64,000 bases of DNA. Source: Brasenia schreberi. Its lineage: Eukaryota > Streptophyta > Magnoliopsida > Nymphaeales > Cabombaceae. How positions within the stretch are numbered: position 1 is the stretch's first letter; each line of letters starts with the position of its first letter. The notes below the pieces were generated by a model. The model saw nothing but the letters and a program-made list of their open reading frames with translations. It did not search any database and had not been told where the DNA came from. The stretch covers positions 10,314,001 to 10,378,000 of the forward strand of contig JAYKKT010000064.1 in assembly GCA_036023115.1 (NCBI GenBank), written 5' to 3'. The position numbers and the translations under genes are program-made. This document shows positions 23,728 through 37,151 of the stretch, one piece after another.

Positions 23728-24174
23728 GGTTTATCAGTTAATTACCTTTGGCACTTCTGGCAATGAAACTGCCTCTGTAGGTTTAAGTTTATTGGGGGAA
23801 GGCTGTTGGAAACTCATTCTGTCTCTTCAACATGTTTTGTTTTATGCATGCTTCTTTTCACTTGCAATAACAGTTCCATTTCTGCAACTTGATTTCTGAT
23901 ATGTGATGCTAATGTGATACTGCCTCTTGGTTGAGTTTGTTTTCACCTCATGAACTGTATGTCATTTCTTTGTTATGCTCTTTTCTTTTGAAGTCGATAT
24001 GGTTCCACATAGTATTGAATTATGATTGTGAAGTTCCTTTTTGCTAATGCCTTTATTTTATTGACTTATTTGTTCATATCTCATATTGCAGTATATATTT
24101 ATATACTGATTAATTAGATAATATGGTGATTGCTGTTGAATAGATTTGTCAGTTGACAATAGATCTGTGGAACA

Positions 24175-27100
24175 ATGGGTTATCTTAACGCAGTCCTTTC
24201 TGCGAGTGGCACACAAGTTGATGATGGCCCTGTTACAGGAGGAGGCCTGAGGTACTTATTTACTTAATATTACTTTGCACATACACAATGTGTGCTGGTA
24301 TTTTTTTTAATATTGCTTTACACGTGCATCTAATATGCATCTTTTTCAATTCTTTTTTCCCGTCTGTGCCTGTTTAGTGATTGCTATTTCATGTGCCCAT
24401 TGTCTGAACTACTAACAATTGATTCGTTAACATATTTCTCGCCCTTTGCTGTATTTAGATGAGATAGGAGCACATAGTATGTAACACCAAAACTAAGCCT
24501 TCTGTGGCTGTTTGTCACTAAGTTGGTAGCATGTAGTATGTATTATTGCATATTAATGTTCACTCTGAATTATGCTCTCCTTTCCCTTCTATTGGAGTTG
24601 GTTTTTGAAAATCATAGGCTAGGTGTGTTCTGATTTCTCTTTTTAGCATTTTTATTTGTTAATACAGATGCATGTGTCTGTGTATGTGCATATCTCTTTG
24701 AGAGAGAGAGAGAGAACTTGCAAAAAGAATCAACGTGAATAGCTTTATAAAAACTTGCAAAAGGAATTAATATTATTCTTTATGAAGCTTCAGTTGATTT
24801 TGTGTCAGTGTTCTTCAAAACTTTTTTATAAGATTCCGATCCTTTCTTGAATTTATCAGGAATGTTGCTGCTCTCCCATTCGTATGATTCTAGGAGCCTA
24901 ATAGTGACAATGACATCGTTCATAGTTGTGGTCCCTTCTTTTATTTGCTACTTAACAGTATCTTTCCTGTATCTGCTACTTAACAGCTTATGTAACATCT
25001 TCTAGAAATGCATGGAACAGTAATTTGCTCCAGGATTTCCTTGGATGAATCTCCTAACGTCATTTACACTTGAAAGGACCTATTATTCTCATGAATCACG
25101 ATGCAATTCCTTTATATCAGTCTCTTTATCATCAATATCTTCAAAATGTTGATAATATTACTTCAATTCTAAAAGTGGGAAGGCTTCCAGACTAATTGAG
25201 CCCAGCACACCCAGCCTAAGCGACTGGATGGCAAGTAGGCCGCCTAGGGTGCTTATCAGCTGCCAACATAGGGCTGGAGTCTTCTCATTTAATATGGTTT
25301 GTGTTTTATGCCATGAAATGGTAATATTGCAGTTTTTTACAACATTGTGTTACAGATTCATAGTGCATGTACTGATGAAACTTGTTAATCTTATGTCGTT
25401 TTTATTTAATGAGGTTAATGGTGCTATGGTACAATGTTCTAATATGATCACATATTTCAAACCGATCTTGTATCTGTAACTTTTTTTCCTTGTGAATGCA
25501 TGTTGAACTTGATGACAGTATTTCTTTCTGATACTAGTGGTGACTTACTGTTAAAGAGCTTTAATAGTTAACTATTGTCTCAAACACTAAAAGACCAAGC
25601 TGCATAGCTCCTTGGTAAATTAGGATCCCAGTTAAGCATCTGTTGTTTAGGGTTGGGCAACCCTATCGCTGTAGCTGACACTCAGTTAGCTGTATATTTG
25701 TTCATTACTCAGTTGCAATAATCTCTCTCACACACACAACGAGTAACTGCATCGTAAATTTACCACCAAGTCTTAGAAATTACATCTTAATTCTTTGATG
25801 GGCATTCATCGGATATTCAGCTCTTTCTAGGTCATGCGTTAATCTTTTGATAAAATTTATTATCAGAATGTTGAAATGTGTTAAATTAGCCTGCAAAATA
25901 TGAATATGAGCTTCTTTTTTCCTTTTAATCCTTTTGTCTTGTCCTAATTGGCCTTTTGCATTCCTGTAACAGTCAGGATCACAAGTTTAGCTATGGCTTT
26001 GCAAGTTCTCCAGGGAAGAGGTCTTCGATGGAAGACTATTACGAGACCATTATTTATGGTGTTGATGAGCAGATAGTTGGTTTATTTGGAGTATTTGATG
26101 GTAAATGTTTCTCTTTCAACGACTCCATTTCCACTTGAGTCTTGTCAAACGTATGTATGTATGTTTTAAAACTTTAAATGGTTCATAAGAAAAACTAAAA
26201 ACTAAATGAAAGTGCATACTGAAATCAAAGTCGCATATTAAGACTTAAAACTTGATGTACAGCAGTTTTTTCTTTAGCTTTTCTTTAAGTTTTTATTGGC
26301 AGGCTGGGGTCAGGCAGATCCCCACTTGATATCCATGCCCCTGGGCAACTCATGACGTTCAACTTGCAGGCTCTTTTGAGTAGGGTCTCTAGCCAGAAGA
26401 GCCAAGGGTCCTTGCATGTAGCAGTTATCTTTTTCCTCTCACATGGTTTTGATTTATGTGTGCTAACTATCAAACGTTGATTTGCTGTAGTTGTCTGCAC
26501 TCACCCTTGTATGTACGTATCTTTAGGTCACGGTGGTTCACGGGCAGCTGAGTATGTGAAGAAAAATCTTTTTAGTAATTTGATCAGCCATCCTTACTTC
26601 ATCACTGATACTCAAGCAGCATTAGGTTCTAACATCTCCAATATTAAGAATGTCAATTCTAATGTTTTCATTTTTCACTTTGACTTCTCTGACTGATATG
26701 TATGCATGTGTCCTTTCACTACTGCAGTTGATGCATACAAGCAGACGGATTCAGATTTTCTCAAGTCAGACAACAGTCAGAATCGAGATGCGGGATCTAC
26801 AGCATCAACTGCTGTTCTTGTTGGTGACCGTTTGGTTGTTGCGAATGTTGGAGACTCTCGTGCTGTTATTTGTCGGGATGGACAAGGTAACTATCTAATT
26901 TATTTTTTCTTTTTGATCAGCAAGCTTGTGGGTTAGTCGGACCCTGTCATGACCTTCAGCTTGAACGTTTTTTTGTAGTCGACCCCTGGCTGGAGGAGCT
27001 GTGGCTTCTTTTGCACTGAATTTGACTTTATTTATGCTTAGGGTACTGAAACTCCTGTTGTAGTTCTTGCTTTTCACAGGATATATGACATTTACTTTGG

Positions 27101-28995
27101 CTTTAACTGGCAAGAACCATCTTCCAATTTGTATGAAAGAACATCAAACATCGATTGAATGACGGTCTGATTTAACTACAATTTATAATTAACTTTGCAA
27201 TCATTCTCCAGTTTGATCTATTTTCTTCTCATAATTTTTTTCTTATCGAAGCTGAAAAATATGTGGCTTGGACTGCAAATAACAGGAAGAAAAAACTAGT
27301 TGTGAGCCCAATAAGCCTTGAGCGCTCCCTTAAAAGAATATAGTTTTGGCACCAATTTGTTTTCCCAAATTGCATATTCTGATGCTCTTTTCCTTGCTGC
27401 AGCTATAGTTGTATCATGTGATCACAAGCCAGATCATACTGAAGAGCGTCAACGAATTGAGGATGCTGGAGGTTTTGTAATGTGGGCAGGCAAGTAATAT
27501 TATTTTGCAGACATTCTGCTGACAATGAACTCTGCTCACTTCCAGCCACTTTTTATGATGTGCCACCTGTTACCTCAGGTACTTGGAGAGTTGGTGGTGT
27601 TCTTGCTGTTTCCCGGGCTTTTGGTGATAAGCAGTTGAAACAATATGTTGTTGCAATGCCTCACATCAGGGTGAGTCTTCAGTGGAATATGGACCGTAAT
27701 TGGTAGGCAACTTTGATTTTGACTACTTGTTTGAAAATCTGAGAAGGCCCCGATGATGGAAGACATGGCTTGCTGAGCATGTTCCAAACTGGTTGATTCA
27801 TGACTACGCCTTCCTAGGAGAAGTTTTGCATGTTCAGTTTTCAACCCCCCCTCCTGACCTCCTAGGAGCTTGCAAATTCAGCCTTATGGCAACGTTGTGC
27901 ACCCTGGGTATCAAATGACAGCCTTATACAGTAATTGAAGCTTTACACTGACCCTCTAGCAAAGTGTACAAATGCTTGAGACAACCGGGTAGTGCACACA
28001 AACACGTCATTAGCCGATCCTGGTGACTTGGAGCTTGACTAGCCTTATTCAGTAATGGAAGCTTTACACTGACCCTCTAGCGAAGTGTTCAAATGGTTGG
28101 GACTTAACCGGGTAATGCACACAAACAGATCATTAGCCGATCCTGGTGACTTGGAACTTGACTCGTGAAATTCAGGCTTCACTCAGTATTGTGCCTAGCT
28201 TGTTTTCTGGTGACTGGGTCCTAACACCTTCGCCTTCATAGTAAATGCGTATGGAAGGTTGTTTCTGAAACACGTATAATTTTGGTTATATCTATCAAGA
28301 TTAGTGACATTATTGAAGCCTTTTTTGTTGGTAGAGATCCCAGGCTTCACTGAAAGTGGGTTAATAGATCCTTTTCCATGTCTTTTGTGGTTTGGGGAGT
28401 TCTTAGACAGGATGCAAGGCATTGAAATGGCCCCATGGCATATTTTGTAGTTCTTGTTGTTTTATACCTACCCTAAGTTTAGAATGGTGACCTTGGTAAG
28501 TATGCCTTGGCTACAAAATATATCCTTAATGCGGCTCAAATTATTACAGTACTTCTTTATAAGCAGTTATATGCATACCAACGGAGACCACTTCCCTAAT
28601 CATGATGAATGTATGAAGTTCTTTAGAGTGTTGATGATCGATAACTTCGGTGATGGTAACTATTTTAGATTCATTTGTTGATGGCAGGAAGAGAAGGTTG
28701 ATAATACTCTTGAATTTCTGATACTTGCAAGTGATGGCCTTTGGGATGTGGTGGCAAACGAGGTTCCTTTTCTTTTCTAATTTATGGAGATGCTTGAATT
28801 CATGGTTCCTTAGATTGGTGAAACTGACCAACCATTCCACTGATGCAGGAGGCTGTTTCAATGGTTAAATCTTTTGACGATCCTGAAGAAGCAGCTAAGA
28901 AACTCATGGAGGAAGCTTATGACAGAGGCAGTGCCGATAATATCACTTGCGTCGTCGTCCATTTCTTGGTTGATCATTCAAACTCTCATGAGTGA
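24175..28995 (+). CDS. Protein phosphatase 2C (PP2C), clade F/WIN2-like
   Basis: A Mg/Mn-dependent Ser/Thr phosphatase. Coding exons are 24175-24251, 25973-26100, 26527-26625, 26728-26886, 27403-27489, 27579-27670, 28688-28762 and 28849-28995. They join in frame to 287 residues, slightly shorter than the roughly 310 of Arabidopsis relatives because the C-terminus stops soon after the last motif. PP2C signatures are in order: [10 protein letters not shown] (about 39-48), the metal-binding VFDGHGG (about 65-71), [45 protein letters not shown] and the final [10 protein letters not shown]. All metal-ligand aspartates are present. The N-terminus [11 protein letters not shown] and VMWAGTWRVGG closely recall the WIN2/At4g31750 group, linked to defence signalling; that role is inferred. 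The usual ADPE-type turn reads AMPH here. Exon 6 ends at a GC donor (see findings). Introns carry a SINE-like copy, a tandem duplication and, upstream, the hAT element. Confidence 0.95.
26285..26420 (-). mobile_element. SINE-like copy, family B, in a PP2C intron
   Basis: The minus strand reads TGGCTAGAGACCCTACTC, then GCAAGTTGAACGTCATGAG, then CCCAGGGGCATGGATATC, the block order of family B. It lies in the intron between 26100 and 26527. Ends are approximate. Confidence 0.5.
26925..27010 (-). mobile_element. Weak SINE-like fragment in a PP2C intron
   Basis: The minus strand contains TTCAAGCTGAAGGTCATGAC near GGGTCCGACTAACCCACAAG, resembling part of family B in altered order. It is heavily diverged. 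Confidence 0.3.
27920..28162. repeat. 121-bp tandem duplication in a PP2C intron
   Basis: 27920-28040 and 28041-28162 are two adjacent near-identical copies. Both hold GAAGCTTTACACTGACCCTC and end with TGACTTGGA(G/A)CTTGACT. They lie in the 1-kb intron between 27670 and 28688. Confidence 0.9.
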
Positions 28996-30774
28996 AAGCT
29001 ATTCACAGGCATCGTCTCTTTGTGCTCCACACAATTGGGTTTGGTTGTGTAGTTGATTGAGATTAAAATGGTAGGTTATGTACTTTGCTCAAGCCGCATA
29101 TCGTCTCCTGGCTTATATGTTCCGTTTGTTTATTTTTTATTTCATCCCATACAGAAATCAACTGACATTGCTATAGTTTATTGTCCTTTCTGGTCTAGTC
29201 CCTTGTGCCATATAAGGTTATTGTAAACACTTTCTTTCTTTGAGTGTGAACTACACCTGTGTTTCGACTCTCTCTCTCTCTTTGAGGATCTAGGTTCATG
29301 ACATGTTTCTGGCCCAGGTGAAGTTTGTAATACAGTCCAACCGAAGATTGAAAAGGTCATCTTTGGATTTGGTGCAAATCGTAAGGTTAAATGGTTGTAG
29401 GATAGTTTGATCTTTGTGATGGATGGACCAGCAACTCCGTGTGGTTCTAATGTTTGGCAATCTCATGGGTTGATAATGGCCCTGGAAAAAATGAAGATGG
29501 TGGTGTGGATTTGCAACTATACTTGATGCTTAATGAGGTAACTTGATGGTATTTTGACATTTGAAAACATTGGTTGATGGGCTTCATTGGTAGGGTATTA
29601 AGGTGTGAGAAATTTGATGGTGAATACCTTAAAATAAATGAAGAAAATAAATACAAAACGCTTGGATATCAACTCACGAGATAATCACGAGTTTAATAAT
29701 TAGGGGGTTGTGGCAAATAGAAAATTTGTCGGAAAGAAACGAAATATGAGATTATTTTAACAGCACAGATAGTGGTGCTTTCGGTTTTGGTTTTCCAAAA
29801 TTATTGTACTGCATCAGTTCAATAAATAAATAATAGAGAGAGAAGGGGAGGGGCATATAGTGGTGGTAAATGGTGAAAACTCATCCTTTGCACTAATTTA
29901 CTTAAACATCTCCATTGTGTGATTATCTGAGTAAAGATTTGAATTAAAAATATTGTTATACTTTGTAGTTTGTATTTAATTTATCATTAAATGTTTTTTG
30001 TTTTATCATCTTAATCTTTTATAACAAAAATCATTCATGTTAACAGTTAACTCAACATAAATCAAATCATTATTTTTAGTGTCCTAACATCTCATACTAA
30101 GTCATTCTTTCATACAAGAATCCATTTGAAAAATCAAGATCCCATGCCTGAAAGAAACTCTATGATAAGAGTCCAACATGAGACCTTGTGCTTCACTTAG
30201 ATGATGTTGGAACCTGCTCATGTCGCAACCATGCATTTTACCAATAAGCACAATAGGAAATGCCTTGTTATTAAGGTGTTAAGAGGGTATTTGATTACGG
30301 TTCTAGTTCTCCTAACAAAGCTAATGCAGACCTCGATGCACCATAAACAATGGGATTGTACAACCTTCTTTTTACCCTATTACGAAGCTGACCAGTGGCG
30401 GCCAAGCACTGTTAATGGCTCATTGGAAGTAGAACTGTATTTCAAGTCTCTTGGTCCTAGCCTCGTAATGAAACACCTCCTAATGGGTTTGGTTTGACTC
30501 AAACCCGGGTCAGACTTGCAAGGTTTGACTTACATGGATCCGGTATCGTTGATGAAATGAATAGGAAACTTGGATCAAAACCCAAGTTCCGAATACCAAT
30601 CCACGAAAGTCTAGCCACAGTGGTTTTGATTTGTTTTGGTTCTAAACTCAGTCTCGATCTGGAACCAATATAATCTTGTTAGCAGCTTTTGGAGAACCAA
30701 AATAAACCAATACAATAATTAAGCCGAGCCTGTGGTTCCAGTTAGTGTCATACCAGTGCTCGTTACATTTTTTT
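28996..30774. other. PP2C 3' flank and intergenic sequence
   Basis: The 3'UTR of the PP2C gene should lie at the start (no single poly(A) signal stands out). The rest shows no recognisable gene. A small (CT)n is near 29268-29281. Confidence 0.45.
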
Positions 30775-30895
30775 TGTTTTGGTTACAAGGGGAGGTCAAA
30801 GCTAACAAAAACAGCCACAACCCTCTGAGAGTTGAACTCCCTACCAACAGCAGCAGTGTTAGAGTGCCCTGCCATTGAGCTAACGCTCAAAGTGT
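30775..30895 (-). mobile_element. tRNA-derived SINE copy, family A
   Basis: The minus strand reads TTAGCTCAATGGCAGGGCAC (box A), then TGTTGGTAGGGAGTTCAACT (box B region), and ends in CCAAAACAAAAAAAA. The first two blocks match the SINE at 52089-52212 closely (TTAGCTCAACGGAAGGGCAC; GTTGGTTGGGAGTTTGATTC). Confidence 0.7.
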
Positions 30896-31272
30896 GTTCA
30901 TTGTATTTTAATATGCTATCAAAATTGAACTTTTCATCAAATTGATTGGTTTCTACGATAATCATACATGATCAACGTAAATAAATTCATCATTACCAAC
31001 AAATATACACCAAAATATGCAAATCTTACTCATTCAAACCCAAAGCCCCTAAGGAAAAAGAAAGAATAAGAAAGTATGAACACCAAACAAAGCATTAATG
31101 TAAATATGTTTTATTCTTGCTATTAACAAGACTTGCTTTTTTGAAAGATGCGTTTCTAATATGCGAATTTATCGTGTGTGTTAAGGTTAATGTGGATTCA
31201 ACTACGAATGGAATGGAATAAGGCAAAGAACAAAGATGGAAGAGGAGAGTTGGGAGTAGAAATGGAGTGTGA

Positions 31273-31293
31273 TCTCTCTCTCTCTCTCTCTCT

Positions 31294-31358
<65 letters not shown>
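31273..31358. repeat. Palindromic compound microsatellite (CT)n(TA)n(GA)n
   Basis: CT 31273-31295, TA 31297-31336, GA 31337-31358. The CT and GA arms are complementary, so the whole tract can fold on itself. Confidence 0.95.
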
Positions 31359-31555
31359 ATTCTCATTAGATTATTTTTGACAATCTTGACCATACACCTC
31401 TTTGGTCAAATAATTCAGATTAAAAAAAATTTAATTTTTTCAAAAATTGCACTTGTATTTTTTGTCTTGAAATCTTTAGCATTCATTCAAAGAGATAGAT
31501 TGTCTAAATTATTAAGAATAGTTTAACGTTAATAAGAGTCTAGAAAGCCCCATAT

Positions 31556-31650
<95 letters not shown>
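31556..31650. repeat. Palindromic compound microsatellite (CT)n(AT)n(AG)n
   Basis: CT 31556-31600 (one TT interruption), AT 31601-31630, AG 31631-31650. Same architecture as the tract 200 bp upstream. Confidence 0.95.
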
Positions 31651-31671
31651 GTTAACCCAATCATACAATCA

Positions 31672-32690
31672 TTCAACAACTAAGCCTTTTCCCATACTAG
31701 ACGAGGTCGAATACATGATTCTTTGTTTCCATACAGCCTTATCATGTGTCATGCTAGTTATTAACTCGATATAAACTAGATCATTTTTTATAGTTTCTTT
31801 TCAACACTTTTGTGGTCGTCCTCTTACTATTTTAATATTTTAATAATCTAATTTTTCATATCTTCTTATGGGAAGCATCCTTTGGTCGTCTTTATAGATG
31901 CTCAAACCATCTTAAACGATTTTTTCTCATTTTATCCTCTATTGGTATTACTCTCAATTTATTCATAATAACCTCATTATATATACGGTATTCATTTTCT
32001 TGTATGACCACTCATCCATCTCAACATCTTCATTTGTGCTAAAGACATCTTTTGTATATGTTGATGATTAACTGCCCAACACTCATAACCATACAATATG
32101 GTAGGTCTAATTGTTGCTCTATAATATTTACTTTTCAACTTTAATGGTATTTTCTTATCACATTAGAATATGTGATGCCCCTCTCCATTTTAACCAATTG
32201 GCATTAATTTTATATGTAATATCTCCATCAATTTTTTCATCACTTTGAAAATTTGACCTTTAAGTATTTAAATTTTTCTTGTGAGCGATGTAATGTATGT
32301 CAATCTTAATCTTTATATCTGAAGTACCCAAATGATCAAACTAATATTTCATATATTATGCCTTTGTTCTACTAAATCGAAAGCCTTTACTTTCTAACAT
32401 TTCTCTTATAGTTATAATTTCTTATAATTTTTTTTTTAGACTCATCCACTAACATAATGTCATATATAAATAACATACACTAAGATAGTTCATCTTGAAT
32501 ATGTTTTGTTAACTCATCAATAACCAATATAAAATAAATAAACATGGACTTAAAATTGATCTCCATCATGAATCCTCACATAAGTTTTTACACCATTGTA
32601 CATGTGTCTTATAAGATTTATTTATGTCAATGAAATACCTCTCTTTTTCAACGTTCTCTAAACTTTCTTGACACCTTATCATAAGCTTTT
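31672..32690 (-). mobile_element. RTE-clade LINE fragment, 5'-truncated
   Basis: The left edge (CAACAACTAAGCC...CCCATACTAGAC) is the complement of the conserved plant RTE 3' end, GTCTAGTATGGGAAAAGGCTTAGTTGTTG. The sequence then follows the RT 3' half seen at 52213-53420, for example the patch encoding an APIE-like and DDIML-like region, with many stops. No intact frame remains. The boundary on the right is approximate. Confidence 0.8.
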
Positions 32691-32699
32691 TCTTATACG

Positions 32700-33120
32700 T
32701 ACATGTCTCATTCGTGCTTAAATAGAATAAAAGATTTCAATCGTTTTATCGGTAGTTAAGTAAAAAGTCAAAAAGACTAGGTGAAATAAATGCACCTAAA
32801 AAGTACTTGAATATTATTTAAATTTTGAATTAAAAATCTCAACCATTGATATGGTTGATGTGATGATTCAGATATTGAAGGTTTTTTTAAGCATCACTAC
32901 TTTTTTTATGTCTCATATATATATATATATTTTTTCTTTTCTTTTTTAACGATTTGAACCATCGAATCTCTTTTTTAACCGAACAAAATCAAGCGATAAA
33001 GCAAATGGATCAGCCAATCCACTTATCTGGTTGGGTTTAATCGGTTACGTAGAACAGCCCCGGTTTTGCTCCCGACCCGTTGGTCCCCATACTACTTATT
33101 TGCTTGAAGTATTGAAACAG
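32700..33120. other. AT-rich intergenic sequence
   Basis: No gene seen. A motif AATCTCAACCATTGAT near 32838 resembles the arm of the 3567-3620 hairpin. Confidence 0.4.
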
Positions 33121-33137
33121 CAAACTTGGTTCGAGTC

Positions 33138-33145
33138 TGGGCCCA
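33138..33145 (+). promoter_or_regulatory. Site II-type element
   Basis: TGGGCCCA, a palindromic TGGGCC site. Such TCP-factor sites are typical of plant ribosomal protein promoters, and this one lies about 120 bp upstream of a telo-box. Confidence 0.55.
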
Positions 33146-33260
33146 GTCAACCAGGTCCAATCACTCAATCAGGCTAGTTCCAATTATATTGGATTCGGTA
33201 ACGGGTGAAACCCGATCCGCTTACGCCCAGCAGCAGGGTGTGTTTTCTGCCGTCCGATCA

Positions 33261-33269
33261 AAACCCTAA
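33261..33269 (+). promoter_or_regulatory. Telo-box
   Basis: AAACCCTAA, found near transcription starts of many plant translation genes and often paired with site II elements. It fits a first untranslated RPL7 exon in this area. Confidence 0.65.
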
Positions 33270-33391
33270 CAATGTCATGGCAATAAGCCTTATAGCTCGT
33301 CCTCGTTTCTCTTCTATTCCCTTTCCTTTCGCCGTTTCACGCCCCCACTCGCTCTCCCAGAGGATCAGGAAAGAAGGATTCGGAGTTTAAG

Positions 33392-33395
<4 letters not shown>

Positions 33396-33459
<64 letters not shown>
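33396..33459. repeat. (CT)n(TG)n microsatellite
   Basis: About 24 CT and 8 TG units, read directly, in the presumed RPL7 leader or first intron. Confidence 0.9.
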
Positions 33460-35260
33460 CTATGTGCGCGAGCGGAGTCTCACTGCGTTTGTCCTTCCAT
33501 AGAGTTGAATCAAATCCAATCCGCATGAAGTAGTTAAGGATACGGACATTTTGGTGGAATAATTTGGTGGTGGGGTTTTCATTTTCTTGTAGATTCCTCT
33601 ATTCGTTCTTTGGTTGTTTGCTTCAGCATGATGATGGCTATTTAGCTTCGTCGTTAACCACCGAATGGTAGCATTTGTTGCATATTATTCGTCAGCAAAA
33701 CGATATTATGCTGCTAGATTTGATCTGCGTCACAGTTATAGAGCACCATTTTCTTGGACATCTTCGAATGTGTATCGCAAGGAACTGTTAACAAAATACA
33801 GGTCATGGCCTTTTGGTTTAACGGATTCTGTCAATTAGATATGGTTGTTATTGATGTCCATTTTAAAATCAAATCTGCTGCCTTTTTGAGTTCGTAGGCG
33901 TTTAGTACTATTTATTTGACATGTGATTTGTTTTCATGTGGGAGATTAAAATACTTATTTTGAAGTGGATGCTCTCGCTTTCCCTTTTGGTAGTTCAGAT
34001 TTCCAACCCGCGGTGTTATGTTTGACTTGATTTATCTAGCTGTAATCGTACATTGGATGTTATGAGTGTAATGTCTGCAGTTGGCTACTGCTAATGTTCA
34101 TCATGTTAGATTTGACCAGTGAATTTGTGGAGTCAATTTCTAGCTACACTTAAATGACATTTTGTCAGGTATATGTTGTCTTTGAAGCCTCAACCAACCC
34201 TACAAAATTGTTCTTATTCATAACGTGTTTTTATTAGGGTTCTAGAGCTTGATTCTCTCATTCTTACGAAGGATTCAAGCTCCCTCTATGCTTCGTTTGG
34301 TTCTCAGTCAGGTTGCGCCCAGTGGCATTTAGGGCTACAGCTCAAAAAGCACTAACAACATCTTTAGTGGTAGGGAAACTCCTTTCTGTATCCGTTCATG
34401 GTGGTTTGGATGGAATGACAACTTTCTTATTTTGATAGCAGTGACATTTGTTTTTGAATGTTCCACAAGTTCTATTCCGAGTAGGAGTTATGAACAAAGC
34501 GGATGAGAGGAGATTTGGAACATTCTCCTAAGATCAAGAATTACTAAGTATTAATGCATAATACTGATAGGTGGTTAATTCCCTGGTCCTTAGAGGAAAA
34601 AGTGAGGGGAAGGAACTGAAAATGGAAAGGAGGAAAAGAAGAGGTACCCAAAGTACAATTTTTTTGTTGGGCTTTGAACAATTGAAGTTCCCAATGTACA
34701 AGTTTTTTCTAGAAAATGAGGTTTTGAGGTTCAATGTCTTTTTGGTGTTAATCAATAAAGCTGTTGAAGAATTTTGTACTTCTCTAAATTGCACTATAAT
34801 GCAAATGTGCCCTAAAAAGTCTATGTTGCTAATGATAATGTTTATGCTTTCTAGCAATTATGTTTTTAGAATTCTTGTATTGCTTAAATGTTGATTTTTC
34901 CAAAAGTTAAAAGAAGGATGATTCAACTACTGGCAGTTTTACATTCCTTTCTTATTTAGCCATGTGATTGACCCATAACCGTCGAAAGCATATAGGTTCC
35001 TATCTGCCGGGATGTGATATACAATGACTTCCAATCATGCACATAAACAATGAAACTGTATACATTTGCCAGGACCTAAACATGTTGATCTTTGTTATAC
35101 GTTGACATTCAGATGATTGTTTCCTCCCCATTTACATTGCTTCTTGCTCATGTATCCCTGAATTTCGTGCTTGGTGGATTAATTATTGTAGCAGTTAAAA
35201 AACTGTTACTATGTATGATCTTTCTGAGCCTGACGATTTTCCTGAACAATGCTTTTATAG

Positions 35261-37151
<1,891 letters not shown>

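Larger units (their letters stand above)
18901..24152 (+). other. Long 5'UTR intron of the PP2C gene
   Basis: The donor GTATGT is at 18901. The best acceptor before the start codon is TTTGTCAG ending at 24152 (an AG at 24143 is an alternative). The intron is about 5.2 kb, of which 3.27 kb is the hAT element in the opposite orientation. Without it the intron would be about 2 kb. A small TA/GA repeat lies near 19889-19917. Confidence 0.55.
33200..35260 (+). other. RPL7 5'UTR exon and first intron region
   Basis: The coding sequence begins directly after an acceptor (TTTTATAG at 35253-35260), so at least one untranslated exon lies upstream, probably near 33200-33480 with the telo-box. The donor cannot be fixed. 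A short frame at 33280-33390 encoding MAISLIARPRFSSIP... is most likely a uORF or chance. A (CT)n(TG)n tract lies at 33396-33459. The remainder is AT-rich intron without coding potential. Confidence 0.5.

Noticed and set aside
26728..26898. Alternative frame over a PP2C exon
   Set aside because: The frame giving [21 protein letters not shown] is the conserved PP2C frame. The overlapping one is a shadow.
27920..28162. Possible CRISPR-like repeats
   Set aside because: A two-copy tandem duplication in a plant intron, without the short repeat/unique spacer pattern.
33261..33269. Possible telomeric repeat
   Set aside because: A single AAACCCTAA, which is the promoter telo-box. No array.
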